The translations under genes were made by a program, and so were the position numbers. A DNA stretch of 33,435 nucleotides from Treponema sp. (lineage in GTDB: Bacteria > Spirochaetota > Spirochaetia > Treponematales > Breznakiellaceae): NCBI GenBank assembly GCA_031283505.1, contig JAITBO010000118.1, positions 1 to 33,435 of the forward strand, read 5' to 3'. The notes under the pieces were generated by a model. The model worked only from the letters and a program-made list of their open reading frames with translations. It was not told the origin of the DNA and searched no databases. Position 1 is the first letter of the stretch. Every line of letters starts with the position of its first letter. Below, piece by piece: positions 16,201 through 25,351 of this stretch.

Positions 16201-17166
16201 TTATTTCCTTTTTGATTTCCCGCGGACATCCAGGAAAACTGCGATTACGATGATGGCTCCCTTGAAAAGCAGTTGGTAGTACGAGGGAACCCGCATAATA
16301 TCAAGGCCGTTGCTGATAACTGCCAGCATAAGGGCGCCGATCATCGAGCCATACCACTTTCCGGAACCACCTTCCAGGCTTATTCCGCCGATTACTACTG
16401 CGGCAATGGCATCTAATTCATAGCCCTGGCCGGTAACCGGGGAACCCGAAATGGTTCGGGAAGTCAGAAGGCACCCGGCAACACCCGAAAGAAGGCCGCA
16501 GATGCCGTAAACCGACATCTTGATAAGGTTGACGTTTATCCCTGAAACCTCCGCAGCGACGGCGTTTCCCCCGGTCATGTAGATTCTCCGTCCATAGACC
16601 GTTTTGGTCAGGATGAATCCAAAAAAGAGTACGATCAGTATGTAATAGATAACCAGGAAGGGAATGAAATCCAGGATCAGCCCTCCGGCGATTTTTTCAT
16701 AGCTTTTGGTTACGCCGAAAATGGGCATACCTCCGGAGGCAAGATAAGCAAGCCCCCGGACGATTGACTGAGTACCTAGAGTCACGACAAAAGCGGGAAT
16801 CGCCAGCCAGGAAACGCAGAAGCCGTTTACCAAGCCGATTATGAGGCCGCTGAGTATCGAAAGAAGAATAGGTACCGCTATGGGAGACTGGCCCTGGGCA
16901 AAGAGAGCAGCAATAACGCCGGTAAAGCCCACGATGGAGCCTACCGACAAATCAAAGCCGCCGGTGAGGATGACGCACATCATCCCTGTTGCCAGGATGC
17001 CGTTAATCGCCGCCTGTTTGAAGATGTTGATGAAATTTTTTACATCCGCAAAGGCGGGGGAAAGGACGCTGAGGATGGCAATGATAAGGGCCAGGATGAT
17101 AAGCATCATGAATTCCCGAACCGCAGCGAGGTGTTTAACCGGATTAAAAGCCTGGTTATTGATCAT
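16201..17166 (-). CDS. CUT2 ABC transporter permease (RbsC family)
   Basis: This inner-membrane permease has 321 residues and about eight to ten hydrophobic segments, as expected for RbsC relatives. Family motifs are visible: TGGFDLSVGSI, GLVNGFCVSWLAIPAFVVTLGT, GRRIYMTGGN and ELDAIAAVVIGGISLEGGSG. It forms a homodimeric channel with the ATPase upstream. The ATG overlaps the ATPase stop codon (ATGA, 17163-17166) and has AGGAGG before it, showing tight translational coupling. The substrate is inferred to be an inositol from the neighbouring catabolic genes. Confidence 0.9.
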   Translation of the reverse strand: MINNQAFNPVKHLAAVREFMMLIILALIIAILSVLSPAFADVKNFINIFKQAAINGILATGMMCVILTGGFDLSVGSIVGFTGVIAALFAQGQSPIAVPILLSILSGLIIGLVNGFCVSWLAIPAFVVTLGTQSIVRGLAYLASGGMPIFGVTKSYEKIAGGLILDFIPFLVIYYILIVLFFGFILTKTVYGRRIYMTGGNAVAAEVSGINVNLIKMSVYGICGLLSGVAGCLLTSRTISGSPVTGQGYELDAIAAVVIGGISLEGGSGKWYGSMIGALMLAVISNGLDIMRVPSYYQLLFKGAIIVIAVFLDVRGKSKRK

Positions 17167-18680
17167 GTTTGTCCTCCTGCTTCCAAGCGGTCACCTCCGG
17201 CGGCACACCACATAATATTTTCCTGGGAAAAACGATTCCGTTCAAATTCACCGGCCAGTCTTCCTTCCGCCATAACAATAATTCTGTCGCACATTCCGAT
17301 GAGTTCCGGCATTTCCGATGAAATCATGATGATAGCCTTGCCTTTTTCCGCAAGATCGCCCATAAGAAGGTAGATATCCCGCTTGGCCCCAACGTCAATG
17401 CCCCTGGTGGGTTCATCCATAATGATAATGCCGGGATCTCCCACCAGCCATTTGGCAATAACCACTTTCTGCTGGTTGCCGCCGCTGAGGGCCTGTGTCT
17501 GTATCCCGGTCCTCGAAGCCTTGATCCTCAGTTTATCCACAAAAGAAACCGCGCAGTCTTGTTCTTTCTTCCGGTTTAAAAGCCCGTATTTGGTAAGATT
17601 TTTTATTGAAACAATGGTGATGTTATTGCCGATAGATGCCCGTAAGTTGAGGCCCGTCATTTTTCGGTCCTCCGTGATAAGGGCAATGTTCTGCCTGATG
17701 GCATCTCCGGGACGGCGGATAGTTACGGGATGGCCATTTATTTCTACCTTGCCGCCGGTTTTTTTCCGTAATCCGAAGATGCTCTCCACCAGTTCGCTTC
17801 TGCCGGCGCCCACAAGTCCCGCGACACCCAGAATCTCCCCCCGGCGAAGTTCAAAGCCGACCTGCTTTACCCTGTTCCCCAGAGATATGCCGCAGACTCG
17901 CAGCGCCACATCCCCCAGGGTTACTGTTTTTTTGGGAAACACATCGGACAGTTCCCTGCCCACCATCATTTTGATAAGTTCTCCCGTATCAAGCTCCGCA
18001 GCGTTCCTGGTGCCGATATAGTTTCCATCCCGCAGAACTGTAATGCGGTCGGATATTTTGAAGATCTCCTCCATCTTGTGGGAAATATAGATGATAGAAA
18101 CCCCCTGGGACCTAAGCCGGCGGACCTGTTCAAAGAGGAGTTCCACTTCTTTTTCCGTAATGGCCGAAGTCGGCTCATCCATGATGATGATCTTAGCATT
18201 ACAGGAGATGGCCTTGATAATTTCGATAAGCTGGCATTGACCTACGCTGAGGGCCCGCATTTTAGCTGCGGGGTCCAGATCAAGGCTGAATTGAGCCAGC
18301 AGTTCCGCTGCCCGGCGCCGGGTTTCCCGGATATTTACCAGAAGCCCGGACCGGTCCCGTATTTCCCTGCCGATAAAGATATTTTCCGATATTTCCATAT
18401 CCAGCACCGGGGAAAGCTCCTGGTGTATCATGGCGATTCCATGTTCCAGGGCCTGAGCGGGGCTGGAGAAGGCCGCTTCCTTCCCAAAGAGTCTGATAGT
18501 CCCTTTATCCCCATGGTATATCCCCATGAGTATCTTCATCAGCGTCGATTTTCCCGAACCATTTTCTCCCATAAGGGTATGCACTTCTCCCGCTTTCAGG
18601 CTGAAGGATACCGAATGTAACACCTCGTTACCGGAAAAAGATTTGGTGATATTACTCATAGTTAGAACGAAATCTTCCAT
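17163..18680 (-). CDS. CUT2 ABC transporter ATPase with two nucleotide-binding domains (RbsA/MglA family)
   Basis: This 505-residue cytoplasmic ATPase has two fused ABC domains. The first has Walker A GENGSGKST, the signature LSVGQCQ and Walker B IIMDEPTSA. The second has the degenerate Walker A GLVGAGRSE usual for this family, the signature LSGGNQQ and Walker B IIMDEPTRGID. It powers uptake through the permease encoded by the overlapping downstream gene. The start at 18680 keeps the whole first domain. Its nearest purine-rich site overlaps the iolE stop codon 14 or so nt upstream, so translation may depend on coupling to iolE. It differs clearly from the second ATPase at 23845, so the two transporters are not a recent duplication. 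Confidence 0.92.
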   Translation of the reverse strand: MEDFVLTMSNITKSFSGNEVLHSVSFSLKAGEVHTLMGENGSGKSTLMKILMGIYHGDKGTIRLFGKEAAFSSPAQALEHGIAMIHQELSPVLDMEISENIFIGREIRDRSGLLVNIRETRRRAAELLAQFSLDLDPAAKMRALSVGQCQLIEIIKAISCNAKIIIMDEPTSAITEKEVELLFEQVRRLRSQGVSIIYISHKMEEIFKISDRITVLRDGNYIGTRNAAELDTGELIKMMVGRELSDVFPKKTVTLGDVALRVCGISLGNRVKQVGFELRRGEILGVAGLVGAGRSELVESIFGLRKKTGGKVEINGHPVTIRRPGDAIRQNIALITEDRKMTGLNLRASIGNNITIVSIKNLTKYGLLNRKKEQDCAVSFVDKLRIKASRTGIQTQALSGGNQQKVVIAKWLVGDPGIIIMDEPTRGIDVGAKRDIYLLMGDLAEKGKAIIMISSEMPELIGMCDRIIVMAEGRLAGEFERNRFSQENIMWCAAGGDRLEAGGQT

Positions 18681-18697
18681 AACGGCGGCTCTGTCTC

Positions 18698-19582
18698 CTA
18701 AACACCGGCCTTTTCCCGGATGTAGGAACGGGCCTTGATGGCGTATTCAAGGGGATTTGCCTTGGCGGGGTCCTGTTCGGCTTCCACCACCCACCAGCCT
18801 TTGTACCCGCTTTTTTTGAGGGTGTCGAAAATAGGTACAAAATCTACGTTTCCGTCACCGGGAACGGTAAAGACCCCGGCCTTAACTGCCTGGAGGAAAG
18901 ACCATTTTTCGATCTTCGCCTTTTCCCGCAGCGGGGCCCGCATATCCTTGAGGTGGACGTGACCGATGCGGCCTATCCACTTGTTCAGTACCGCCAGGTG
19001 GTCTTCCCCGGAGAACACCAGATGCCCCGTGTCGTAAAGAAGGCCGAGCAGGGCGGGATCGGTGTTTTCCATAAGCCGGTCTATCTCTGCGGCGGTCTGA
19101 ACCCCGGTCCCCATGTGGTGGTGGTAGGTGAGCTTCATCCCTTTTTCGGCGGCCTTCTTTCCCAGCCTATTGAGCCCTTCGCAGAGCCGCTTCCATTCCT
19201 CATCGGTAAAAAACGGCTTGGCATCGAAAACGGGAGAGTCCAGCCCTTGAATGGAATGTCCCTGTTCCGCCGCGCCTATGACTCTGGCGCCCACTTCGTA
19301 GAGGAAGTCCCGGTGTTTGATGAAAGCCGCTTCCACTTCTTCGTAGGACTGGGTGGTCAAAAAAGAACTGAACCAGGCGTTGCAAATGGTGAGCCCCCGG
19401 AGTTTCAGGGCCTTGTTGAGAACATCCGGATCTTTGGGGTACTTGTTTCCTACTTCGCTTCCGGCGAATCCCGCCAGCGCCATTTCGCTGACACACTGCT
19501 CAAAGGGGATTTCGCCCCCCAGATCCGGAAGATCGTCATTGGTCCACCCTATAGGGGCAATCGCTAATTTTATATCACTCAT
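18698..19582 (-). CDS. iolE: myo-inosose-2 dehydratase
   Basis: IolE dehydrates 2-keto-myo-inositol to 3D-trihydroxycyclohexane-1,2-dione, the second step of inositol breakdown. The 294-residue TIM-barrel begins with the hallmark [20 protein letters not shown] and keeps GSEVGNKYP. Putative metal-site and active-site residues lie in YHHHMGTG (153-160), YDTGH (183-187), GHVHLKD (207-213) and VVEAEQD (265-271). AGGAGG lies just upstream of the ATG. It is 113 bp downstream of iolD and 17 bp upstream of the transporter ATPase, so catabolic and uptake genes are mixed in one operon. Confidence 0.95.
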   Translation of the reverse strand: MSDIKLAIAPIGWTNDDLPDLGGEIPFEQCVSEMALAGFAGSEVGNKYPKDPDVLNKALKLRGLTICNAWFSSFLTTQSYEEVEAAFIKHRDFLYEVGARVIGAAEQGHSIQGLDSPVFDAKPFFTDEEWKRLCEGLNRLGKKAAEKGMKLTYHHHMGTGVQTAAEIDRLMENTDPALLGLLYDTGHLVFSGEDHLAVLNKWIGRIGHVHLKDMRAPLREKAKIEKWSFLQAVKAGVFTVPGDGNVDFVPIFDTLKKSGYKGWWVVEAEQDPAKANPLEYAIKARSYIREKAGV

Positions 19583-19695
19583 TTTCTCCTCCTAAAGAAT
19601 TTGTTGCCGCAGGGCGATGATTGGCGGCGGAAAAGGGCGCATCCGTCTTTCAAAGGACGGTTCTACCCGTCACCTGCCAAACCGCCGTCCGCTTC

Positions 19696-21576
19696 TTAAA
19701 ACTTCCTCGCCCTGGCGGTTTCTTCCGCCATGACTTGGGCCGCTTTCTCGACATCGGGGTTTTTCGACACCTGAGCCGTGCCAACCCGCCACCAGTTTTC
19801 GTATCCTCCGGTCATGGTTTTCGCGCCGACTTTGACATCGATGACCACAGGCTTCGTGGAGGCCAGGGCTTCCTTCACCGCAGCCGCCAGTTCTTCCGGG
19901 GTCCGGGCCCGCAGGCCCAGAGCGCCCCAGCTTTCGCCGTTTTTGGCGTAATCAACCTGAACGGAAGCGCCCGCCAGGAGGCCGGACTTTTCGTCCCTGG
20001 TCTTCCACTCGTTGCCGAAGTGGGTTATGCCCTGGCTGTTTTGCAGATTGTCTATGCAGTGGAAACCCGCATTGTCCAGGACCACTACGATGATCTTCTT
20101 TCCTTCCTGAACTGCCGTCAGTAATTCCGTGTGAAGCATGGTGTAGGCGCCGTCACCGATGATGGCGACGACTTCTTTGCCGGGACAGGCGATCTTGACG
20201 CCCAGGGCGGCGGCCACTTCGTAACCCATGCAGGAGAAGGCGTATTCCATGTGGTAAACGCCGGGCATTCTTGTGCGCCAGACTCGCTGCATATCGCTTG
20301 GGATGGAGCCTGATCCCGAGACGGCGATTACGTCTTTGGGGAGCAGGCGGTCATTGAGTTCGCCCAGAACCCGCGCCTGGGAAAGCAGGGGCTTGCCGTC
20401 CGCGCCGGGAGGGCAGTCCTCGTTGTAGAGGCGGTCAACTTCGGCCTTCCATTCGTCCCGGGCTTCCTGTATCTTCCCTCCCCAGCTTGAGGTATAGCCG
20501 CCGAGAGCCAGGGTAAGGGCTTCCAGGGTGAGTTTAGCGTCGGCGATGATGGGTTCCCCGTTCATCTTGTAGGCGTCGAAGGACGCCACGTTGATCCCCA
20601 GGATACGGCAGGCGGGGTTTTGGAAGAGCCATTTGGAACAGGTGGTGAAGTCCCCCAGCCTGGTCCCTGCGGCAATGATAAGGTCCGCTTCTCCGGCGAG
20701 TTTGTTCGCCGCAAGGCTGCCGGTGACCCCTATGCCCGAAAGATTGTAGGGGTTGTCCCAGAGGATGGTCCCCTTGCCCCCCTGGGTTTCGGCAAAGGGG
20801 ATTTTCCCGGCGGCGCAGAATTGTTCCAGAGTTTCGCCGGCGTCTGAATACCGCACACCGCCGCCGCAGATGACCAGGGGCTTTTTAGCCGTTTTGATCA
20901 TGGCCAACGCCCGCTCTATTTGGCCCTTTGTGGGGATGCGCCGTTCTATGTGATGAACCCGTTTTGCCAGGAATTCCTCCGGATAGTCCCAGGCTTCGCC
21001 CTGGACATCTTGGGGAAGAGATACGGTTACCGCACCGGTCTCAGCCGGATCCGTAAGCACCCGGAAGGCGTTGATGAAGGCCGTCATGAGCTGTTCAGGC
21101 CGCTGGACCCGATCCCAGTAACGGCTCACCGCCCGGAAGGCGTCGCTTGCGGTGTTGGAATAATCCGTGGGTATTTCGATCTGCTGGAGTACCGGATCGG
21201 GCTGGCGGCAGGCGAAGGTGTCCGACGGCAGGAAAAGCACCGGAATGTGGTTTGCCGTGGCGGTTCCCGCAGCGGTGACCATGTTGAGGGCGCCGGGACC
21301 TATGGAACTGCATACTGCCATCATCTGATGGCGGTCGTTCTGTTTGGCAAAACCTATGGCGGCGTGCCCTGCGCCCTGTTCGTTCTTGGCCTGGTAAAAC
21401 CTGAGGGACGTATCCCCGGCGGCCAGGGCTTCCCCAAGTCCGACGACTACGCCGTGACCGAAGATTCCAAAAACCCCATGGACGAATTTGATTTCCTTTC
21501 CGTCAACTTCAACGTACTGGTTATCCAGAAACCGGAGGGCGGCCTGACTCATAGTCAATCGTATTGTTTTTCCCAT
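19696..21576 (-). CDS. iolD: 3D-(3,5/4)-trihydroxycyclohexane-1,2-dione acylhydrolase (decyclizing)
   Basis: IolD is a thiamine-diphosphate enzyme that opens the ring of the diketone made by IolE, giving 5-deoxy-glucuronate. The 626-residue protein has the ThDP-family order: an N-terminal pyrimidine-binding domain with the cofactor-activating Glu66 in AKNEQGAGHAA, a central domain with PLVICGGGVRYS, and a C-terminal pyrophosphate domain with GDGAYTM (474-480) ending at the Asn of VVLDNAG. The start at 21576 has AGGGAG 9 nt upstream. The gene lies between iolB and iolE. The 113 bp after its stop contain no gene. Confidence 0.95.
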   Translation of the reverse strand: MGKTIRLTMSQAALRFLDNQYVEVDGKEIKFVHGVFGIFGHGVVVGLGEALAAGDTSLRFYQAKNEQGAGHAAIGFAKQNDRHQMMAVCSSIGPGALNMVTAAGTATANHIPVLFLPSDTFACRQPDPVLQQIEIPTDYSNTASDAFRAVSRYWDRVQRPEQLMTAFINAFRVLTDPAETGAVTVSLPQDVQGEAWDYPEEFLAKRVHHIERRIPTKGQIERALAMIKTAKKPLVICGGGVRYSDAGETLEQFCAAGKIPFAETQGGKGTILWDNPYNLSGIGVTGSLAANKLAGEADLIIAAGTRLGDFTTCSKWLFQNPACRILGINVASFDAYKMNGEPIIADAKLTLEALTLALGGYTSSWGGKIQEARDEWKAEVDRLYNEDCPPGADGKPLLSQARVLGELNDRLLPKDVIAVSGSGSIPSDMQRVWRTRMPGVYHMEYAFSCMGYEVAAALGVKIACPGKEVVAIIGDGAYTMLHTELLTAVQEGKKIIVVVLDNAGFHCIDNLQNSQGITHFGNEWKTRDEKSGLLAGASVQVDYAKNGESWGALGLRARTPEELAAAVKEALASTKPVVIDVKVGAKTMTGGYENWWRVGTAQVSKNPDVEKAAQVMAEETARARKF

Positions 21577-21637
21577 ATCTATAGACTCCCTAAAAAAATT
21601 TATAGGCTCAATTGAAGTGCTGAATGAACGTAATCTC

Positions 21638-22441
21638 TCACGGCTGCCATATCTTATCCTCAGGGCCCATGACCCACTTGTGTTCTTCTATAAATACCGG
21701 CGTATTGGTGGCCGGACCGTAATGGGCCCCCTCTATATGCCGGATCACCCACAAGTACCACATGGCGTATCCCGGAGCGGTTACATGAGGGTGAACTTCG
21801 CCGTCCCGAATCAGGATGGTGTCCTTATCCCGGATAATGTAGGGGGTCTCCCCAATGGCGGTAAGACCGAAACCCTGGGACGGGAGGAAGCGGTAGTGGT
21901 AGATTTCCGGCTGAGGATGGTGATGGGGCGGGTAGCTCGACCACTTGCCCGGCACTCCTATCACTTCGCCTATGACCAGGTTGGACTCCGGCCGGTTGGT
22001 ATCGTCGAAGATAGTTCTGACAATGCGGGTGGAGGTTTCCCTCATGGTTCCCTTGCCCCGGAGTTCGTTCCGGCATTCTTCGGGGGAGTAAAGCCTGGCC
22101 GCAAAAGACTTGGCGTTGTCCGTAGCGCAGTAATAAAACTCCGCTCCCTCCGGTCCCGCCTTGATGCTGACCGCGCACTTGGCGGGCGCCGAAAGGCACC
22201 AAGGGGAATGGTCAAAAAGGTTAGGCCGGGAAATTTTCTTTTCTCCGCCTTCCCAGGCGATTTCCGCCGTTCCCGACGCAAGGAGCCAGACCTGTTCATT
22301 AATTTCCGACCGGCTCTCGCAGCCTTCTCCCGGCGCAAAGACAAGCACGCCGAAATCCATGAGCATATCAGCAGTCGCTCCGCTTCGGGGAACGAGGGCG
22401 GTATAGCCCTTGTTATAGGGTGGTTTATGATGAAACTGCAT
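21638..22441 (-). CDS. iolB: 5-deoxy-glucuronate isomerase
   Basis: IolB isomerises 5-deoxy-glucuronate to 2-deoxy-5-keto-gluconate. The 267-residue bicupin shows the family's metal-site signature SSYPPHHHPQPEIYHYRF and the later HPHVTAPGYAMWYLWVIRH. The N-terminal half (residues 1-120) is the less conserved first cupin. Length agrees with known IolB proteins. The start codon lies 8 bp after iolG, and AGGAG overlaps the iolG stop codon, so the two are coupled. The product would normally go to the IolC kinase, which is not in this window. Confidence 0.95.
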   Translation of the reverse strand: MQFHHKPPYNKGYTALVPRSGATADMLMDFGVLVFAPGEGCESRSEINEQVWLLASGTAEIAWEGGEKKISRPNLFDHSPWCLSAPAKCAVSIKAGPEGAEFYYCATDNAKSFAARLYSPEECRNELRGKGTMRETSTRIVRTIFDDTNRPESNLVIGEVIGVPGKWSSYPPHHHPQPEIYHYRFLPSQGFGLTAIGETPYIIRDKDTILIRDGEVHPHVTAPGYAMWYLWVIRHIEGAHYGPATNTPVFIEEHKWVMGPEDKIWQP

Positions 22442-22449
22442 GGCGTCTC

Positions 22450-23478
22450 CTAATACCGGGCCCGGATCTCTTGCAGAGCTACAGGCCGTTTTTCTTTCAG
22501 CGATACAGCCGCCGCCAAAGCCGCATACATATCTTCCAGACCGTCTTCCCCGGTCACCGGCGCCGGCTTCTTGTCCAATACCGCATCGGTGAAGGCAATC
22601 ATCTCGTTGATAAAGGCGTCCCGGTACCGTTCCAGGAAGAAATAGAGGGGTTTCTCCCCGGTCACCCCTTTTTCGTTGGAAAGCCTGACCGTGCTGGGCA
22701 GGTCGTTTTCCGCCGCCGCCGCACCCCCGGAACCAAAGACCTCCACCCGCTGATCGTAACCGTATACGGCCTTTCGGGAGTTGTCTATGACGCCGATGGC
22801 GCCGTTTTCAAACTTCAGGCTGACCAGGGCGGTGTCCACATCCCCGGCTTTGCCGATTTCGGGATCCACCAGCACCGCGCCGGAAGCGTAAACTTCGGCG
22901 ATGTTGCTCCCGGCCTGGAAACGGGCCATGTCAAAGTCGTGGATCATCATGTCGATGAAGATGCCCCCGGAAACCGCCACATAGGCGGGCGGCGGCGGGG
23001 CGGGGTCCCGGGAAGTGATCTTTACGATGTGGACGCTCCCTATTTCTCCGGCCAGGGTAAGTTCCCGGATGCGGGCAAAATTGTGGTCGAACCGGCGGTT
23101 GAATCCGATTTGCAGGGTTACCCCCGCCTGTTTGACCGCTTCCAGGGCGGCTTTTACCTTGGGGACGCTCAGGTCTATGGGCTTCTCGCAAAAGATATGT
23201 TTCCCCGCCCTGGCTGCGGCGATAGTCAGATCCGCGTGGGTGTCGGTGGAACTACAAATTACAACCCCTTGTATGGCAGGATCCTTCAGTAAATCTTCCG
23301 GGTCTCCGGATATAATACGTGCGCCCAGCCCTTTGGCCCAAGCCTCCTGTTCCCCGGTCAGCTTGATGTCCGCGATCCCTTCAAGTTTGGCCCGGGGGAT
23401 AAAACGGGCAATGTTCCCCCCGTGAATTTTGCCGATACGTCCGGCCCCAATGACTCCAATCCGCAGTGCTTCCGGCAT
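22450..23478 (-). CDS. iolG: inositol 2-dehydrogenase
   Basis: This Gfo/Idh/MocA-family NAD-dependent dehydrogenase carries out the first step, myo-inositol to 2-keto-myo-inositol. The 342 residues have the Rossmann loop GVIGAGRIGKIHG (8-20) and the catalytic triad seen in Bacillus IolG: Lys99 in CEKP, Asp176 and His180 in IDMMIHD. GAGGAGG precedes the ATG by 5 nt. It is the first gene of the minus-strand operon, facing the control region with the LacI-type operators. It differs from the second dehydrogenase at 27496, which suggests that each prefers a different inositol isomer or related sugar. Confidence 0.93.
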   Translation of the reverse strand: MPEALRIGVIGAGRIGKIHGGNIARFIPRAKLEGIADIKLTGEQEAWAKGLGARIISGDPEDLLKDPAIQGVVICSSTDTHADLTIAAARAGKHIFCEKPIDLSVPKVKAALEAVKQAGVTLQIGFNRRFDHNFARIRELTLAGEIGSVHIVKITSRDPAPPPPAYVAVSGGIFIDMMIHDFDMARFQAGSNIAEVYASGAVLVDPEIGKAGDVDTALVSLKFENGAIGVIDNSRKAVYGYDQRVEVFGSGGAAAAENDLPSTVRLSNEKGVTGEKPLYFFLERYRDAFINEMIAFTDAVLDKKPAPVTGEDGLEDMYAALAAAVSLKEKRPVALQEIRARY

Positions 23479-23543
23479 TGCAACCTCCTCTGAATTCGCT
23501 TTCTTACTATAAATAAAGAAACCTTACAGTTCCCTTCAATTTC

Positions 23544-23557
23544 TGCAAACGTTTTTA
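23544..23557. promoter_or_regulatory. LacI-type operator, iolG side
   Basis: TGCAAACGTTTTTA is an imperfect palindrome centred on CG with the core AAACGTTT, the shape bound by LacI/GalR-family repressors. Its left half TGCAAACG matches the right half of the second site (23745-23758) in the opposite orientation. It lies about 65 bp upstream of the iolG start, in or near the likely promoter of the minus-strand operon. Confidence 0.6.
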
Positions 23558-23712
23558 ATTATAAAAATATTCTATTACTGCTTTATCGTTTTGTAAAGGA
23601 CTTTTTTTTAAAATCCTGAAAAAATTTCCTGATGCGGAAAAACTCGTAATTCATTATGTTATAAGCATTTACAGAAATAAATGGGAAAATTTAGGGAATT
23701 CAAAAATTTATG

Positions 23713-23744
23713 TTGACAAAAAAACCAAGAAGTTAGAGAATAAT
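23713..23744 (+). promoter_or_regulatory. probable sigma70-type promoter for the plus-strand transporter operon
   Basis: A perfect -35 hexamer TTGACA lies at 23713-23718. The -10 is less clear: GAGAAT at 17-bp spacing or AATAAT (23739-23744) at 20 bp. The surrounding 23490-23770 is markedly AT-rich compared with the rest of the window, as expected for a control region. The operator at 23745 would overlap the transcription start, fitting repression. Confidence 0.5.
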
Positions 23745-23758
23745 AGAAAACGTTTGCA
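23745..23758. promoter_or_regulatory. LacI-type operator, transporter side
   Basis: AGAAAACGTTTGCA has the same AAACGTTT core as the site at 23544, reversed in its outer half. It sits just downstream of the putative -10 of the plus-strand promoter. Two matched sites about 200 bp apart in a divergent control region suggest joint control, possibly with looping, by the LacI-family protein encoded at 28598. Confidence 0.6.
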
Positions 23759-23844
23759 GAAAAATATGCAGAAACGAGCTATTGGCCAGTACAGGAATAA
23801 AATATGCGGCGTCTTGCTTCCCGCGCTGGTCAAGAGGAGGCCAT

Positions 23845-25350
23845 GTGGGACAGGATGTTTTATTACATCTAGAAAACATTACAAAACGATTTCCCGGGGT
23901 ACTTGCGCTGGACAAGGTGAACCTCAAAATACGTACCGGGGAGGTTCACGGTTTAGTCGGGGAAAACGGAGCGGGCAAATCGACAATCATCAAAACGATC
24001 ACCGGTGCTCACCGGCCCGATGAGGGAGATGTTTATTTTAACGGAAAAAAGCTTGAATCCATTACCCCCCATTATTCGATGTCCCTGGGCATCGCCTGTA
24101 TTTATCAGGAATTGAACCAGGTGCCCCAGATGACGGTGGCGGAAAATATCTACCTGGGCAGGGAAAAGTTCAAGGTAAAGTCCCTGGGTATCCTGGACCG
24201 GGAAGCAATGAGGGAAAATTCCCGCAAGGTTCTTGCCGCTCTGGGCCTGGACATAGATCCCCAGGTCAACGTCGGCGCCCTGGGGGTAGGCAAACAGCAG
24301 ATGATCGAAATCGCCAGGGCTGTTCAGGCGGACGCCCGGCTCATCATCATGGATGAGCCTACGGCCAGTCTGAGCGCCAAAGAGTCGGAGGAGCTTCTGC
24401 GGATTATCCGTTACCTCAAAGAAAAGGGAGTGGCCGTCATCTACATTTCCCACCGGCTGGATGAGGTTAAGGCTATTTGTGAGCGTGTCACGGTTCTGCG
24501 GGACGGCAAGACCATAGAAACCGTTGATGCCGGAGACCTCTCTATCGACGATATGGTCAAGAAGATGGTGGGCCGGGACATCACCCATAAGTACCCCAAA
24601 GTAAAGACGCCCATAGGCAGGGAAATGCTCAGGGTGGAAGGACTTACCAGAAAGGGGGCTTTCAAGGACATATCTTTCGCGGTTCACGCCGGAGAAGTTG
24701 TCGGAATAGCGGGTCTGGTCGGGGCGGGACGGACGGAAGTGGTCAGAGCCATTACCGGGGCGGATCCGCTGGATTCGGGCAGGATTTTTGTCGAAGGCAG
24801 GGAAGTGCGCATCCGCAGCCCCCGTGATTCAATTAAGGCGGGCATAGCTTTCCTTACCGAAGATCGCAAGGGTCAGGGCCTCATACTCATTCAGGACATC
24901 GAATTCAATTCGACGATTGTGAATCTGAAAAACTATGCCGGAAAGTTTTTTCTGAAACTTGGCCGGGCCAGGGCGGATGCCGAACGGATGGTACAGGAAC
25001 TGCGCACCCGTACTCCCGGTGTCGATATGCCCGCCGGAAACCTGAGCGGCGGAAATCAGCAGAAAGTGGTTATCGCAAAATGGCTCCTTACAAAATCGAA
25101 GATATTCATTATTGACGAGCCTACCCGGGGCATAGACGTGGGTGCCAAGGTTGAAGTCTACAATCTTATCAACCAATTGGTGCAGAACGGGGCGGCAGTG
25201 ATAATGATCAGCTCCGAAATGGATGAGTGCATAGGTATGTCCGACAGGATCATTGTCATGCACGAAGGCAGCGTAACGGCGGAACTTGCGGAAAGCAGGA
25301 TAACCAACGAAAATGTGATGTATGCCGCATCAGGTATGACGGTTAATTAG
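23845..25350 (+). CDS. second CUT2 ABC transporter ATPase (RbsA/MglA family)
   Basis: This cytoplasmic ATPase has two fused ABC domains (501 residues from the chosen start). Domain one has Walker A GENGAGKST, a family-type signature LGVGKQQ and Walker B IIMDEPTAS. Domain two has the degenerate GLVGAGRTE, the signature LSGGNQQ and IIDEPTRGID. The start chosen is GTG at 23845, with GAGGAGG 4 nt upstream; an in-frame TTG at 23782 would add 21 residues that resemble nothing in the family. It is the first gene of the plus-strand operon, and its stop is followed immediately by a palindromic repeat, then by the permease gene. Confidence 0.92.
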   Translation: MGQDVLLHLENITKRFPGVLALDKVNLKIRTGEVHGLVGENGAGKSTIIKTITGAHRPDEGDVYFNGKKLESITPHYSMSLGIACIYQELNQVPQMTVAENIYLGREKFKVKSLGILDREAMRENSRKVLAALGLDIDPQVNVGALGVGKQQMIEIARAVQADARLIIMDEPTASLSAKESEELLRIIRYLKEKGVAVIYISHRLDEVKAICERVTVLRDGKTIETVDAGDLSIDDMVKKMVGRDITHKYPKVKTPIGREMLRVEGLTRKGAFKDISFAVHAGEVVGIAGLVGAGRTEVVRAITGADPLDSGRIFVEGREVRIRSPRDSIKAGIAFLTEDRKGQGLILIQDIEFNSTIVNLKNYAGKFFLKLGRARADAERMVQELRTRTPGVDMPAGNLSGGNQQKVVIAKWLLTKSKIFIIDEPTRGIDVGAKVEVYNLINQLVQNGAAVIMISSEMDECIGMSDRIIVMHEGSVTAELAESRITNENVMYAASGMTVN

Positions 25351-25351
25351 T

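Noticed and set aside
23559..23712. A riboswitch or small RNA in the AT-rich gap
   Set aside because: I see no conserved riboswitch core or strong terminator hairpin; the stretch is explained by promoter-type AT-richness between two operators.
23782..23844. N-terminal extension of the second ATPase from a TTG start
   Set aside because: The extra residues have no family similarity, and the GTG at 23845 has a strong GAGGAGG site.
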